Of a stretch of DNA of 23,068 nucleotides, positions 8,743 to 18,130 are shown one piece after another. The DNA comes from Echinostoma caproni. Lineage: Eukaryota > Platyhelminthes > Trematoda > Plagiorchiida > Echinostomatidae. The translations under genes were made by a program, and so were the position numbers. The stretch lies in NCBI GenBank assembly GCA_900618425.1, contig UZAN01039528.1:2309-25376 (forward strand), given 5' to 3'. The first letter of the stretch is position 1, and the number at the start of each line of letters is the position of its first letter. The notes beneath the pieces are model-generated. The model did not search any database. It was given only the letters and a program-made list of their open reading frames with translations, and had not been told where the DNA came from.

Positions 8743-8784
8743 CTAGACTGTAACTTCACTCTCATTAGAGTTCATCAGTAGTAC
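8743..8784 (-). ncRNA. Third, divergent hammerhead motif, inside the PDZRN intron
   Basis: On the minus strand GGATATGTACTACTGATGA aligns with the same stretch of the 6.8-kb copy. The core CTGATGA is 8778-8772. Stem II is ACTCT/AGAGT (8771-8767 with 8762-8758), five perfect pairs around AATG. GAA is 8757-8755, followed by G (8754), and the GTC triplet is 8748-8746. Stem I is reduced to CTA/TAG plus mismatches. The spacing of all parts equals that of the 6.8-kb copy, so they are homologous. Confidence 0.62.
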
Positions 8785-8850
8785 ATATCCTTAAGTGGGT
8801 ATAAGCACCTGAATCTGAACGGAGTGCGTTGCGTACTATGGCTCCTTAGG
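8743..8850 (-). mobile_element. Degenerate hammerhead SINE copy
   Basis: Upstream of the ribozyme on the minus strand lies a B-box-like GTTCAGATTCAGG (8820-8808), at a spacing similar to that of the plus copy at 6.8 kb, and a very weak A-box region further up. Downstream of the cleavage site the sequence no longer matches the other copies, so this may be a different subfamily or a truncated copy. Confidence 0.5.
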
Positions 8851-9919
8851 AAATATTCACCCTAAGGAAGGCATGTGAACAAAACTGAAACGGCTAAGAT
8901 GATCAGCCTGTGTATTTGCTCCTCCGTACGGTAGCAAATATATTTCTTTTGTGTGATGGCAAATGGGACAAAACGCTTACCTTCCACTGAAAATAGAACA
9001 GGTGTATTACAGTTTTTGATTGGACATTCCACTCCGTTTTCCCCTACGAATATTTTTCTTATTCATATTTTACTACTCATGAGTAGTAAACTGTATATAG
9101 TATAGTCCCACAATTAGTTCAGAAATTCCAGTGGACAAATAGCAGGTGAATGGTAAAAATGAAATTGAAATAGATGAATGTTAAAAATTTGGCGGCACAT
9201 ATATCTACATTGATTCCGAGTTTCTGAGGCGATTTTCCCGGTCAAGATCGTGAAAACAATTTGTCCGTTTTGAATCCAAGATTCTCTTACAATTCGATGT
9301 GGATAAGTGTGGCTCACAGGTACTATTTGCCTCGAGAATGAAAAATCTTGTGCAAAATAAACTACTAGGCAGTCTTTGATGTTTATTTTGCATGCTGTGG
9401 TAGTTATCAACTTGTTTCTGCCTACGTATGAGTATTTTGAGTGCGGTTCTAAAAATCTAAACTATATTGTTTCAAAGTAACTTATGTGTTTTCGAGTTGG
9501 GGTTATGATTTTGGGGAACGTTACTGAACTGTAAACTGGAAAATGTCACTTGACAACGTTTTGATGTCTTCATAACTTTACCCACTTGCACTACTAAGCA
9601 CAATGAATGATACCATCCATCGGATATCTAGGTGACCATCAGTTGTGCAAGAACCACAGTATTAATTAAACTTACAGTCATTGGTGTGCTCTAAATTCTA
9701 AAGTTGGATATTTGAACTCGGCCACCACCATCCCTTCGCAATTATAGTTAGATTTGATTCCTTTGGGTGGGAAATGTATTTCGATCTTTACAACATTTGC
9801 TTGGTACTTACGATGTTGCCTAGCATGGTTAAAAATTTGTCCCCTTGTCTATCTGGCTCACTCCTCATGCAGTTAAAAAAACTGTAATAAACTATTCAAA
9901 ATATGAATCTCCTACTTAC

Positions 9920-10425
9920 CTGATTGGACGGCGTGTGATATAACGACTTCCATCCGGTCGCTTTTTGACGACCCATTCCATCACATTGGTTGCTCCTGTG
10001 GGTTCATCACGGGAACAGGGTATTCGCATCTGTGGGTGAGGATTTTGTGCCGATGTGTAGAGAGGCATTTGAGAATAATGATAACCTAAATCGAATCGAT
10101 CAAACGCATGCAGGAGAGAAGTATACTGAGCACTTCCACCGGGACCCACAAACCCGGATGGAGTGGCAACAGGAGGGCCGGATAATTGGAAAAAATGAGG
10201 ATCTTGTCGGAACCAGTCAATGGGTTGCATTTGTGTATAATCGTGTCTTTGATCGGAACCACCGGGCTTGTTCCCGTTCGCTCCCACTGATTCTGGCCGA
10301 CAGGGAGCCTTTGTATCCGTCGGTCTGGTCTGCTTGGGATCTCCGTTCACAGTACCAGGTTCTTCACTCACAGTAACTGAAGCGTAAGGCGTTTCGTAGA
10401 TGTCAGAAGCTTCACGTTCTTCCGT
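9920..10425 (-). CDS. PDZRN: PDZRN3/4-like protein, penultimate coding exon
   Basis: This internal exon encodes 168 complete codons plus two bases. The acceptor is TTTCAG (10431-10426) after TGTTCACTCG, and the first codon ACG is in phase 0. The donor GTAAGT follows at 9919. Most of the product is low-complexity and polar (Pro, Gly, Gln, Asp rich), consistent with the linker between the PDZ domains and the C-terminal box. It then ends in NVMEWVVKKRPDGSRYITRR, the beginning of the conserved C-terminal box, which continues in the next exon without a break in frame. There are no internal stops, so it looks functional. A frame on the opposite strand at 9990-10376 is a shadow. The exons upstream of this one (RING, zinc fingers, PDZ) were not recognised in the window. 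Confidence 0.82.
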
Positions 10426-10708
10426 CTGAAACGAGTGAACACACAGTTGAATGAAAGAATTTTCACATTCTTAGTTTACCTACTGACAAAATTTAAGTAA
10501 CCTTATGATGGACTCCTTTCTTTTGAACTCCCAATGGTAATCACGAATGAACAACTCCGTTCCTTTCTACGTACACCCCGGTACAACGGAATCGTATAAT
10601 CAAAGACTTCTCGAGGAAACATGTATAAAATAGGATGCACAAACCTCTCTGTTTCAAAACGTTACGCATTTTTTGGCATTCCAATATGTTTAGATTGTTG
10701 TTTCGCTG

Positions 10709-10793
10709 AGCCTCGTAGCTCAGCTGGTAGAGCGCTCGTTGTACAAAACCTCATAGGCAGCGTCCATGAGTGGGTTCAAATCCCATCGAGACT
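10709..10793 (+). mobile_element. tRNA-derived SINE head
   Basis: An A box TAGCTCAGCTGG (10716-10727) and a B box GGGTTCAAATCCC (10772-10784) are both close to consensus. Between them the sequence is too long and does not form a normal anticodon arm, and the acceptor strands pair only in part (CCTCG with CGAGA, one mismatch). It shares TGTACAAAA ... CATCCATG-like and B-box sequence with 14820-14895, so it is an interspersed element and not a tRNA gene. Confidence 0.65.
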
Positions 10794-11294
10794 ACTGAAC
10801 TTTTCACAATCGACATCAAACTTCCAGTATGTAACATTCGTAATGGTATCTCTGTTGTCATTGTGACATTCCATTGATTTGATATCATGACAGGATAACC
10901 ACGTTTTAGCTGAATGCGATTTGTGAAATACCGCATTGTTTTGTTGGCAAATCGCTCCCATAGAATCAACAAGGGTAATTTCCGGGAGAAGATATTGATC
11001 AAACGTACGGATATTCGGAAACTGAAACTCGCACCTTGCCACGCAACATGGCGGTTATCTTAGACATTCGTCAAAAATGCACGTCAAACAACCGCGCTAA
11101 ATTTCTGTTGGTAACCTATTCGTTGAAGTACTGTTCTTCTTTGCGCCCCTTATGTCAATATCAATTCCGGAATTCCAACCCATCTCAGTCAAACTTTGTT
11201 CATCGATAAGGTATAAAAAGTTCACTTATTTTCCTTTTTGTAATGTGGTTTTGTTGATAACAGACGTTGTTCAATTTGTAACCTCGATAGAGTT

Positions 11295-11543
11295 ATGCGA
11301 CTTCTCATCCCACTGTATTTAATCCAAGAAATCGTTATGACCGTTCATTACACGAGTGCAACTGAAAAATGTAACCCGAATTCCTGTTTTCATCACGGAT
11401 GTGTAAATCAAGTCGCTGGCGTATCAACCAATGTCTGGTTTTCTTTGAGAGCTGTTTTATATCCAACCCGTCCCCCCCTCCCATTTCGAACTTCCGTTAT
11501 TCTCGCCTCAAATCCCATGAACCCGGATCACCTGCATCAGTGA
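11295..11543 (+). other. Weak candidate ORF with an upstream TATA-like box
   Basis: An 82-codon frame starts at an ATG 83 bases after TATAAAA (11212-11218). Its N-terminus is hydrophobic (MRLLIPLYLI) and is followed by a short Cys-rich stretch (EKCNPNSCFHHGC), reminiscent of the beginning of an EGF-like module but incomplete. The rest is featureless. It lies antisense inside what is probably a PDZRN intron. A chance ORF is at least as likely. Confidence 0.15.
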
Positions 11544-12596
11544 TCCATTTCACATGAGGTTCCTGATACTCAAACAAAATGTATTGATTCTTGGTTTGCC
11601 AATGTTGTCAAGTCTGGTCTAGCGCAACATAAACAAACTTTCCACGTCAAGATCGCTGCGTTTAGCCTTTTCACATCACTACTGTCCTTTTTGCATTACA
11701 TGAACTTGGGTCAGATTGTTTTGTTCGAGAAAAACTGCTCATCTTCACTAACGTTTGCGTGGAAGTTACATCCTTCAATGGGCGGGTTTCCGAGAGTAGA
11801 GTATAAGGGACTGTAACACGCCGCAATTAGTGTACTTTTGGTCTATTTTCATTAAAACAAACAAATAACATATTTGATATGTGGTATTGCGGTTTTGCTT
11901 CTGAATATATGTCGCACTGGTTAAACTGATAATGCTCGTGTATGCACGATTGGGGAAAAATAGGCAAAAACTAGGTATGTGTTCAACCATTTTGTCACGG
12001 AATCCATGTATCATTTACCGAGGACTCCGAATTTTTGTTGCTACGTGTGTAATCACATGCGGAGGGATAGACGAATACGGTCATCCCAATAGAGAGACCA
12101 CAATTGTAACAGGGCAAAGCATATGGTGGGAGGTAGCCGAAAACTCCATTGCCGAACAACGTGGCTAGAAGTAAATTTATTCGGGATAAAAAATAATCAC
12201 CGATCTGCTTTCTCCAAGACCCATTCGGACCCAGACAAAAACAGGTTTGTGTGTCTGTGTGTGTTTGTGTTTACCAGTGAGTGCTAAAGAGGCACTGAGT
12301 TGAACACAGTTTGTGCTACAGTAAAATTGGTACAAATCAGCTCTACCAGGTGTATGTAACCGTTTGTAGACAACAGAGTTCTTCCAAACCAGCAGGTTGC
12401 GCAGCAGTAACGACGTTCTGAGGACAAGGAACCACAGACAAAAATGAACCCACCCGCCCAGGGTAAACAATTTAATATGGAAACTCAAAGGGAAACTTTA
12501 ACCACCCATTTTGTATTTCGTTAGAATCGAGAGAAGACAAATACTGCGAGATCGTAACATTTATTTGAATCTCTTCAGTCGCTACAACGTAAACCA

Positions 12597-13908
12597 ATGT
12601 GGCAAGCAAGTTTTGATAACTACAGTGTTTGCACTGAGAACATACGTTTTGAATTTGAAGGAACAACGCACGAACAAATTAAAGATGAAGCAATTGGCAG
12701 TAGTCCCCACGACCCAACCTTAGCTAATGTATTTCTAGCAATGGTTGAAACACGACTGAACGGTAATATTTCAATGACAGTTTTGTACAAACATTATGTT
12801 GATGCTATTTTGATTTTTACCGACTCTGATCACTTTAACACACACTATTTTAACACACTATTTATTACTATTCATCCCAATCACTCTGTTTGCCTTGAGG
12901 AGCAAAAGAATGATTGTTTGAAGTTTTTAGATATAAAAATTAGGAGGCTATCAGATGGATGGAACCTTACAAAGATCCGTCTACCGGAAGAGTACATGGA
13001 GTGGGCAATACTTACAATTTGCCAGTTTCGTTCCTGTGGCTCACAAAAGAGGTCTGGTGAAGACTCTGTTCCATCGTGCCAAGAATATTTCCTCCCCCGA
13101 TACTATCCAAGAAAAAGAAACCTTTCTAAGAAGGACGCTACTGGACAATGATTATCCAGAGAAATTTATGGATGTGCATATCAGACGAAAGACACCGGTT
13201 GATCCTGTCTGCGAAGTACCGAAGAAGAACGTCTTCCTCAGACTCACCTTTAAAGATGATCATATAATGAACGACATGCGTCAAAAGCTCAAGGCGACAT
13301 TGTGTCGAACGTTTTCTGCCGCATAACCTCAATTGATACCCAAGGACTTCGTTTAGACAACCGAAAAAAGAACCAGCCGAATAATTCTGCTTCACATATT
13401 GTCTACCAGTTCACCTGTAGTTGCGAGGACACATCGGATGTCTTTCTTATTTTTTTTATTACACACTTAATTGTGTTGAACAGCGAACCCCATAGTCACG
13501 AGGACCTGAAATTCAGTGATGGTAGCCGGCATCCTAAGCCCCGGGACTTGGAGTGGCGGACCACTTAAGGCCCTGATAAGTTAGGCGCGATATTGAACCG
13601 GACGACAGCAGAGCTGCCTACCACCAAAGTCCGGTGGTCTGAACACGTTCCCCAGTGGTTGGTACGAGCGATGACGCAACAAAGTCTTACAGGTCAAACT
13701 GAGAAGAGAAATCCAGGGTCATCAATCGCAAAAACACATCATGGCAACTGGACACATCGTTGACCCTCAAATGTCGTTCAAGCCGTTATTACATAACATG
13801 AAACCCGGGATTTTGGCGTTTAGTGATGTGATGCCAATCAAGTTACGTAACCCAATCTTGTGCGCACAAAAGTTCTTTACACAATCAGTCAGATTGCCAT
13901 GGCCCTGA
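12597..13908 (+). pseudogene. Penelope-like element: RT and GIY-YIG endonuclease, decayed
   Basis: Penelope-like elements encode an RT related to telomerase fused to a GIY-YIG endonuclease. The RT begins near FEFEG-x-x-x-EQI, has a motif B segment (AIGSSPHDPTLANVF, family AMGSPLGPxLAN), motif C as YVDA (12795-12806, active enzymes YVDD) and FLDIKI. After a 4-base duplication (GATG GATG near 12955) the frame shifts to 12955-13326 with SVYRKSTWSGQYL, LVKTLFHRA and YPEKFM. The GIY-YIG part begins with HIVYQFTCSC near 13397, is cut by an insertion, and resumes at EHVPQW (13641), then SSIAK, ATGHIVDP and a final RLPWP with TGA at 13906-13908. The N-terminal third of the RT is missing. Confidence 0.85.
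13437..13610. repeat. Insertion inside the GIY-YIG domain
   Basis: The frame that reads FTCSCEDT before about 13435 loses similarity to the family, and family-like residues (TKVRWSEHVP) return only at about 13618. The roughly 170 bases between them do not encode the expected YIG segment. I do not recognise the inserted sequence, and its edges are approximate. Confidence 0.5.
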
Positions 13909-14027
13909 TTTCCCACCCCACCCTCTGCCCCGCTTCCCTGACAATTGTCCGTTTTATCACTGTAATTATCAAAACTTGCTTGGAGAAGTACCAGATTGTT
14001 TTACGTTGTAACGACTGAAGAGATTAA

Positions 14028-14033
14028 AATAAA
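14028..14033 (+). promoter_or_regulatory. Polyadenylation signal of the Penelope-like element
   Basis: AATAAA 120 bases after the endonuclease stop codon, in a stretch with no other gene. Likely the 3' UTR signal of the element; it could be chance. Confidence 0.35.
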
Positions 14034-14819
14034 TGTTAACATCTTGCAGTGTTTGTCTTCTCTCGGTTCTGACAAATTGGATAACGGGGACTTAATGTTT
14101 CAACATTCTGTATTTGACGGTAACTGCGCGAAAAAAATAAGTCATTCGTGAATTAAATCAAAGGTGAAACTCCGGAAGCGTAATTTTCACGATTCTGGTG
14201 AAAATCTTTTGGTTTTCCAATGTATATAATTGCATTTTTCAACTTCTAATGAATTAAGTGTGTTTCAGAGTTTGGGACAACAAAACAACGTCAAATCACT
14301 GGATATCACCTGGTTACCCATGAAGCATATCGCTTAACTGACGTTGAATGTCATACTATATCAATTCCTATTGAGCATTGCTTTAGGAGTATAGAAACAA
14401 TACGTACGTACTGAGCCACCCTGAGCATTCATTGGCTATTTCCAATGATATGATCACCACCACAATGGGGCATTGTTCATCTTGAATTGGACGCCTATTC
14501 TAACCTATCCAGTTATGTTTGTTGAGTGTTAATATGACACGAACGTCTGGGCATCATATTAGCATAGTCCTCTATGAGATCTGTTTACGCAAATGCTTCC
14601 AATAGATCCATCAGGTAACGGTTTACTCGCTCATCGCATGGTCCCCCCCCCCATCCCGCCCCCATCCTCGTCCAAATGGCCTACTCTAATGTACCAGATA
14701 AGAGAACTGGGATTAATCGTTTCCTCCAACGTGAAAATTGACTGAACAATCTACCTATTCAGTAAGAGGAAGTTTACGACATAATATTGTTATTACCAAG
14801 AAGCCAAATCGATAGCACT

Positions 14820-14895
14820 AATCAGCTTACAGGGTGTGCGCTGTACAAAAGCACGGGCGACATCCATGCCTGGGTTTGAATCCCAACCCATGTGC
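14820..14895 (+). mobile_element. tRNA-derived SINE head, second copy
   Basis: The B box TGGGTTTGAATCCCA (14871-14885) lies in a symmetric arm, and TGTACAAAAG (14842-14851) and CATCCATG (14861-14868) match the copy at 10709-10793 at similar spacing. The A-box region (CAGCTTACAGGGTGTG) is degenerate. The copies diverge after the B box. Confidence 0.55.
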
Positions 14896-15378
14896 CTTCA
14901 GTGTAAACTTCAAACGAGCATAAACTAAACCAAACAACATAATTGAATAGATCTTAATACTAGGACGTAGCGAGGTCACCAAATTCCAGTCCAGCTGCCT
15001 AATTTCATCCAGTCGTTTAAGACTTAATTACAATATTCTCCTTAGTCAACTGTGTCTGCAATGTTCTTCCGTTACCATTCATTGGGTATTATTATTAATT
15101 TTTTCTTATCCCATCAAAACTCAAAGAAATCATTTATGAGCTCAGAAAATTGCAGAAATTTTTGGTTTGCATCATCATATCAATCATGAGTGAACGCACA
15201 TTGTCCCGTGTGGCATCCTACTTCTCTGAAGCTGCTTTTTCATATGCTACATACACCTTTTCCTCTTTTCATTATTACTTCCTTTTATTGAATACACACT
15301 GACACAGTTTTCAGGAAGAGGGAAGCAGCCAACTCAACTGTCATACAACACACAAATGGGGAAAAGTCAGGCGGCGCT

Positions 15379-15446
15379 GGTGGTGAAATTCGAACACTCG
15401 TCCTCCGGGGTGATAATTTGGGTGACGTTACCACCGGGACACCACC
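15379..15446 (-). mobile_element. tRNA-like SINE head on the minus strand
   Basis: On the minus strand a 7-bp acceptor-like stem is perfect (GGTGGTG with CACCACC). The D-arm is CCCGGTGGTAACG and the T-arm contains GTTCGAATTTC. The D-arm wording resembles the head of the hammerhead element at 6741-6757. No clean anticodon arm is visible and the T-stem has mismatches, so it is probably a SINE head or a tRNA pseudogene. No hammerhead motif follows it. Confidence 0.45.
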
Positions 15447-16338
15447 ACTGATGTTCGGAATTCAGGTGACAGACAACAGTCTGAATTTCTGTCCCATGTG
15501 CTCAGTACGCTTAGCTCTATTGCTTGAACTAGCACAGAACAGCAAACTTAGTATTACTGAGAGGTTCGATATATAGCCAACAATTTATTGATTGATTGAT
15601 TTGGCGAATTAAAATAAAGTAAATAATAGAACTAACGGAACATTACTGAATATCAACAAATCCATAACTGTAGAATGTACTTGCGGTGCCTTATTATAAG
15701 TAGTATACGATTGACTGGACAAAATTTCCCGGAAGCATATCACCGGGTTAGTAATGCTTAATGCGGGTCAGATATATCTCTACCGTACTGATCTCTCATA
15801 CTTATAGTGAAAATGAAAATTTCATCACGTTATATTAGCTTGCATCTCAGGGACTAACTAAGATTAGCCTATGGTACGTTCTTTACAGTTTGAAATTAAC
15901 TACTCCTAATAGTAAAACTGGTTTTAGTTGCTTTTTTCTGACAACTAAAATACTGAGCACAGAATGGCAGAGTTTATTGTCTCATTCAATTTGATGTTCG
16001 GGTAATTAGAGTCTTTTAGATGCTTAAAGATTTGTCATTGTCCTGATAGAACTTTCACAGGTGAATATGTGTGTACACAGCTGAAGAGATAAAGCGAAAC
16101 AGTTGAATTCAACCCGATTCCCTGGGATGATGCTTGTTCTCGCTCTCGTGATATTCCCAAATGGATGTATGAAATGAGATGTTCGACTGATTGAGCTTAT
16201 CACCACGACTGTCCGAGGGCCCTGGCAAGCTTTTGACAAACGATCTTGACTGCGGTACACCGTTTTTTCCACCGTATACTAAACTGGATTATTCTATTGT
16301 GGTTTTTGTGCATTCAGCTGGATCTATCTTAATCAGTA

Positions 16339-17338
16339 ATGTCTCAAAAAAGAGAGGCTACCAAGAATATGTGCGTATCCTGCTCCAGGATTGTGTACCC
16401 TAGGACCCAAGCACTCCGTTGTGATGGATGGCCACACCTGAAATGCTCCCAAATCGACGCGGACAAATACGAGTGGTTAGAGAAATGTCTCTCTCTATTC
16501 CTGAAGATTGTGTGCTGAAGGTGCTCGGTCATTATTTCTAAGGAAAGCGAGACTTCACTTCCGAAAAATCTCCAGCTCCCACTACGCTGGCTACAGTGGT
16601 GAACATTGCCCCTTCGCATGCGGATGTCACTGCCAGTCCACCTACCAAAGCAGCTCCTGCAGCCGCACCGCGGTGACAGCCGAAAAAAGAGCAGTGCTAT
16701 GGTCTGCTACATCGCCCTCAAGGACAGACTCAGCTCCTTAGTCCACGACATCCAGGCAAGATGCGTGTAACCAGTCACGGACAATTGAGAGGTTCCCCCG
16801 CGGTTAGCAGGAACCTATGCAGCAATGAAAACTCCTTCCGAGATCGCAGTGCATCATTGTTATCAATCTTCCGGAGGCTGAGGCCAACACCACCCAGGCT
16901 CGATTGGGCTGCGACTTGCAGCTGCTGCTGTCGCACATGGCTACCTTGTTTGCAGACGACGAGGTGGAAACAGAAGCATCAATCAGAATAAAAGCGGCTT
17001 TCCGGCCTGGAAACCCTCGCCAGGATAATTCTCCATGGCCACTGAAAGTGGTTCTTTGGGCAGAAGGCGAGGCCAAAGCGATACTCCAGCGGACCCGCAA
17101 TTTGAAGGGAACTCCGGTGCGGTTCCTCAGGGATCTTGATACGGAACAGCACAGTAAACTGAAAACTGCACTGGAGGAACTCAGGGAGCGCCGAGCAAAA
17201 GGGGAAACTGATCACTTTATACGGGATTTTCGTATACATCACCCTCAGCTGCGTTGGCTACCTTTGGTCGGGGGAGAACTCAGGAGACTGTTTAACCACG
17301 GACCAGGGGATCAGGCTGAGGAGCTAATGGCGAAGTAA
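16339..17338 (+). pseudogene. CR1 ORF1: PHD-like finger plus C-terminal RRM-like region
   Basis: ORF1 proteins of CR1 elements bind the element RNA; many carry an N-terminal PHD-type zinc finger. The first frame (16339-16518, 59 codons) has Cys12-x2-Cys15, Cys28 and His33-x2-Cys36. The Cys expected three residues after Cys28 is Trp31, and the Cys-to-His spacing is shortened, so the finger is broken. A TGA ends this frame. A Pro/Ala-rich linker follows near 16590-16675 in another frame. The C-terminal part is open to the TAA at 17336-17338 and reads NLPEAEAN, then WPLKVVLWAEGEAKAILQ, VRFLRDLD and LRERRAKGE, a pattern seen in ORF1 of many invertebrate non-LTR elements. ORF2 begins about 20-60 bases downstream. 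Confidence 0.68.
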
Positions 17339-17355
17339 TCATGCTGTGCTAACTT

Positions 17356-18130
17356 CAACCAATATCCGAGGGATGCTGGAAAAAACATGATGAGTTGGAG
17401 GACTGGTTTGTATCAAATAATCTCGATCTTTTTGCAATCACTGAGACCTGGCTGACACCGGATGTCCGGGACTCCGAAATATCACCCCATGGTTATACAG
17501 TGTTACGAACTGATCGATCATCGTCACGTCGCAGTGGTGGAGTTGTTCTTTTTGTCCGCTTGGGTCCTCCTGGTCGAGTGCTGGAGAACTACGCCCATCC
17601 GGAAGGATTTGGAGAAGCCCTGTGCTGCAGAATCAAGCTTAGTGCCGGAGGAGACACCACAGTAAGAATGATCTACTGCACACCGGCGATGTACATCCTG
17701 GAGCTGTTAGCCAGCCTGCAGATGTATACCTGCGATTGGCATTGTCTTGTCTTGGGTGATTTTAATGCGTCACATATTATATGGGAAATTAACATCTGCT
17801 CTCAGCACGCGGATTTGTTTATCCGAGAGTTTCTTTTTGCTGTCCGGGCTCTCGCGCTTGAACAGTATGTTCTTGTGTCCACGCGGATAGTTGGGGATCA
17901 CAAATCCATCCTTGACTTGGTGCTCTAGCCAAGGCAATCAGATAGGGCCAGGATTGACCTCCTTCCACCAATTTCATCTAGTGATCACTCCATTCTGCGT
18001 ATACACTGGAGGTGTGGCGTACCCCAAACGGACAGATCACAGGACGTACGGAATGTGTGGCGCTCATCCTTTCCGGAAATGCGCCAGGCTGCATCGCTTA
18101 TAAATTGGAATTCCCGAAACACAGATGATG
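17356..18130 (+). pseudogene. CR1 ORF2, endonuclease domain
   Basis: The apurinic-type endonuclease nicks target DNA to prime reverse transcription. The frame opened at 17395 contains ITETWL (catalytic Glu at 17443-17445) and LGDFN (about 17752), and a SSDHSIL motif follows in another frame near 17975. These are the three hallmark motifs in the right order and spacing. A frameshift in an A-run near 17383 separates the beginning, and another follows the TAG at 17926-17928. The Y-x-x-P segment near 17670 is altered (MIYCTPAM). Confidence 0.78.

Larger units (their letters stand above)
8010..9919 (-). other. PDZRN: PDZRN intron, phase 2
   Basis: A 1910-bp intron with donor GTAAGT (9919-9914) and acceptor CAG (8012-8010) on the minus strand. 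It contains the third hammerhead copy in the sense orientation of the transcript. Outside that I see no gene; a minus-strand frame at 9114-9410 has no domain signature. Confidence 0.8.
10426..12596 (-). other. Probable PDZRN intron; few features
   Basis: No further PDZRN exon could be recognised. The stretch holds a tRNA-like SINE head at 10709-10793, a weak plus-strand candidate ORF at 11295-11543, and an interrupted TG tract at 12245-12271. Confidence 0.5.
13909..16338. other. Mostly unrecognised sequence between two retroelements
   Basis: No coding exon or transposon domain could be supported. It contains a C-rich tract at 14643-14668 (G-quadruplex potential on the minus strand), the SINE head at 14820-14895, a tRNA-like head at 15379-15446, and the possible 5' UTR of the CR1-type element near its right end. 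Confidence 0.5.

Noticed and set aside
10505..10610. Possible upstream PDZRN exon on the minus strand
   Set aside because: About 35 codons are open, but there is no good splice acceptor or donor and no PDZ or other family motif.
10709..10793. Functional tRNA gene
   Set aside because: The A and B boxes are good, but the anticodon arm region is too long and unpaired, the acceptor has a mismatch, and a related interspersed copy exists at 14820.
12177..12488. 103-codon minus-strand ORF
   Set aside because: Its middle is a translated CA/TG tract and no family similarity is apparent.
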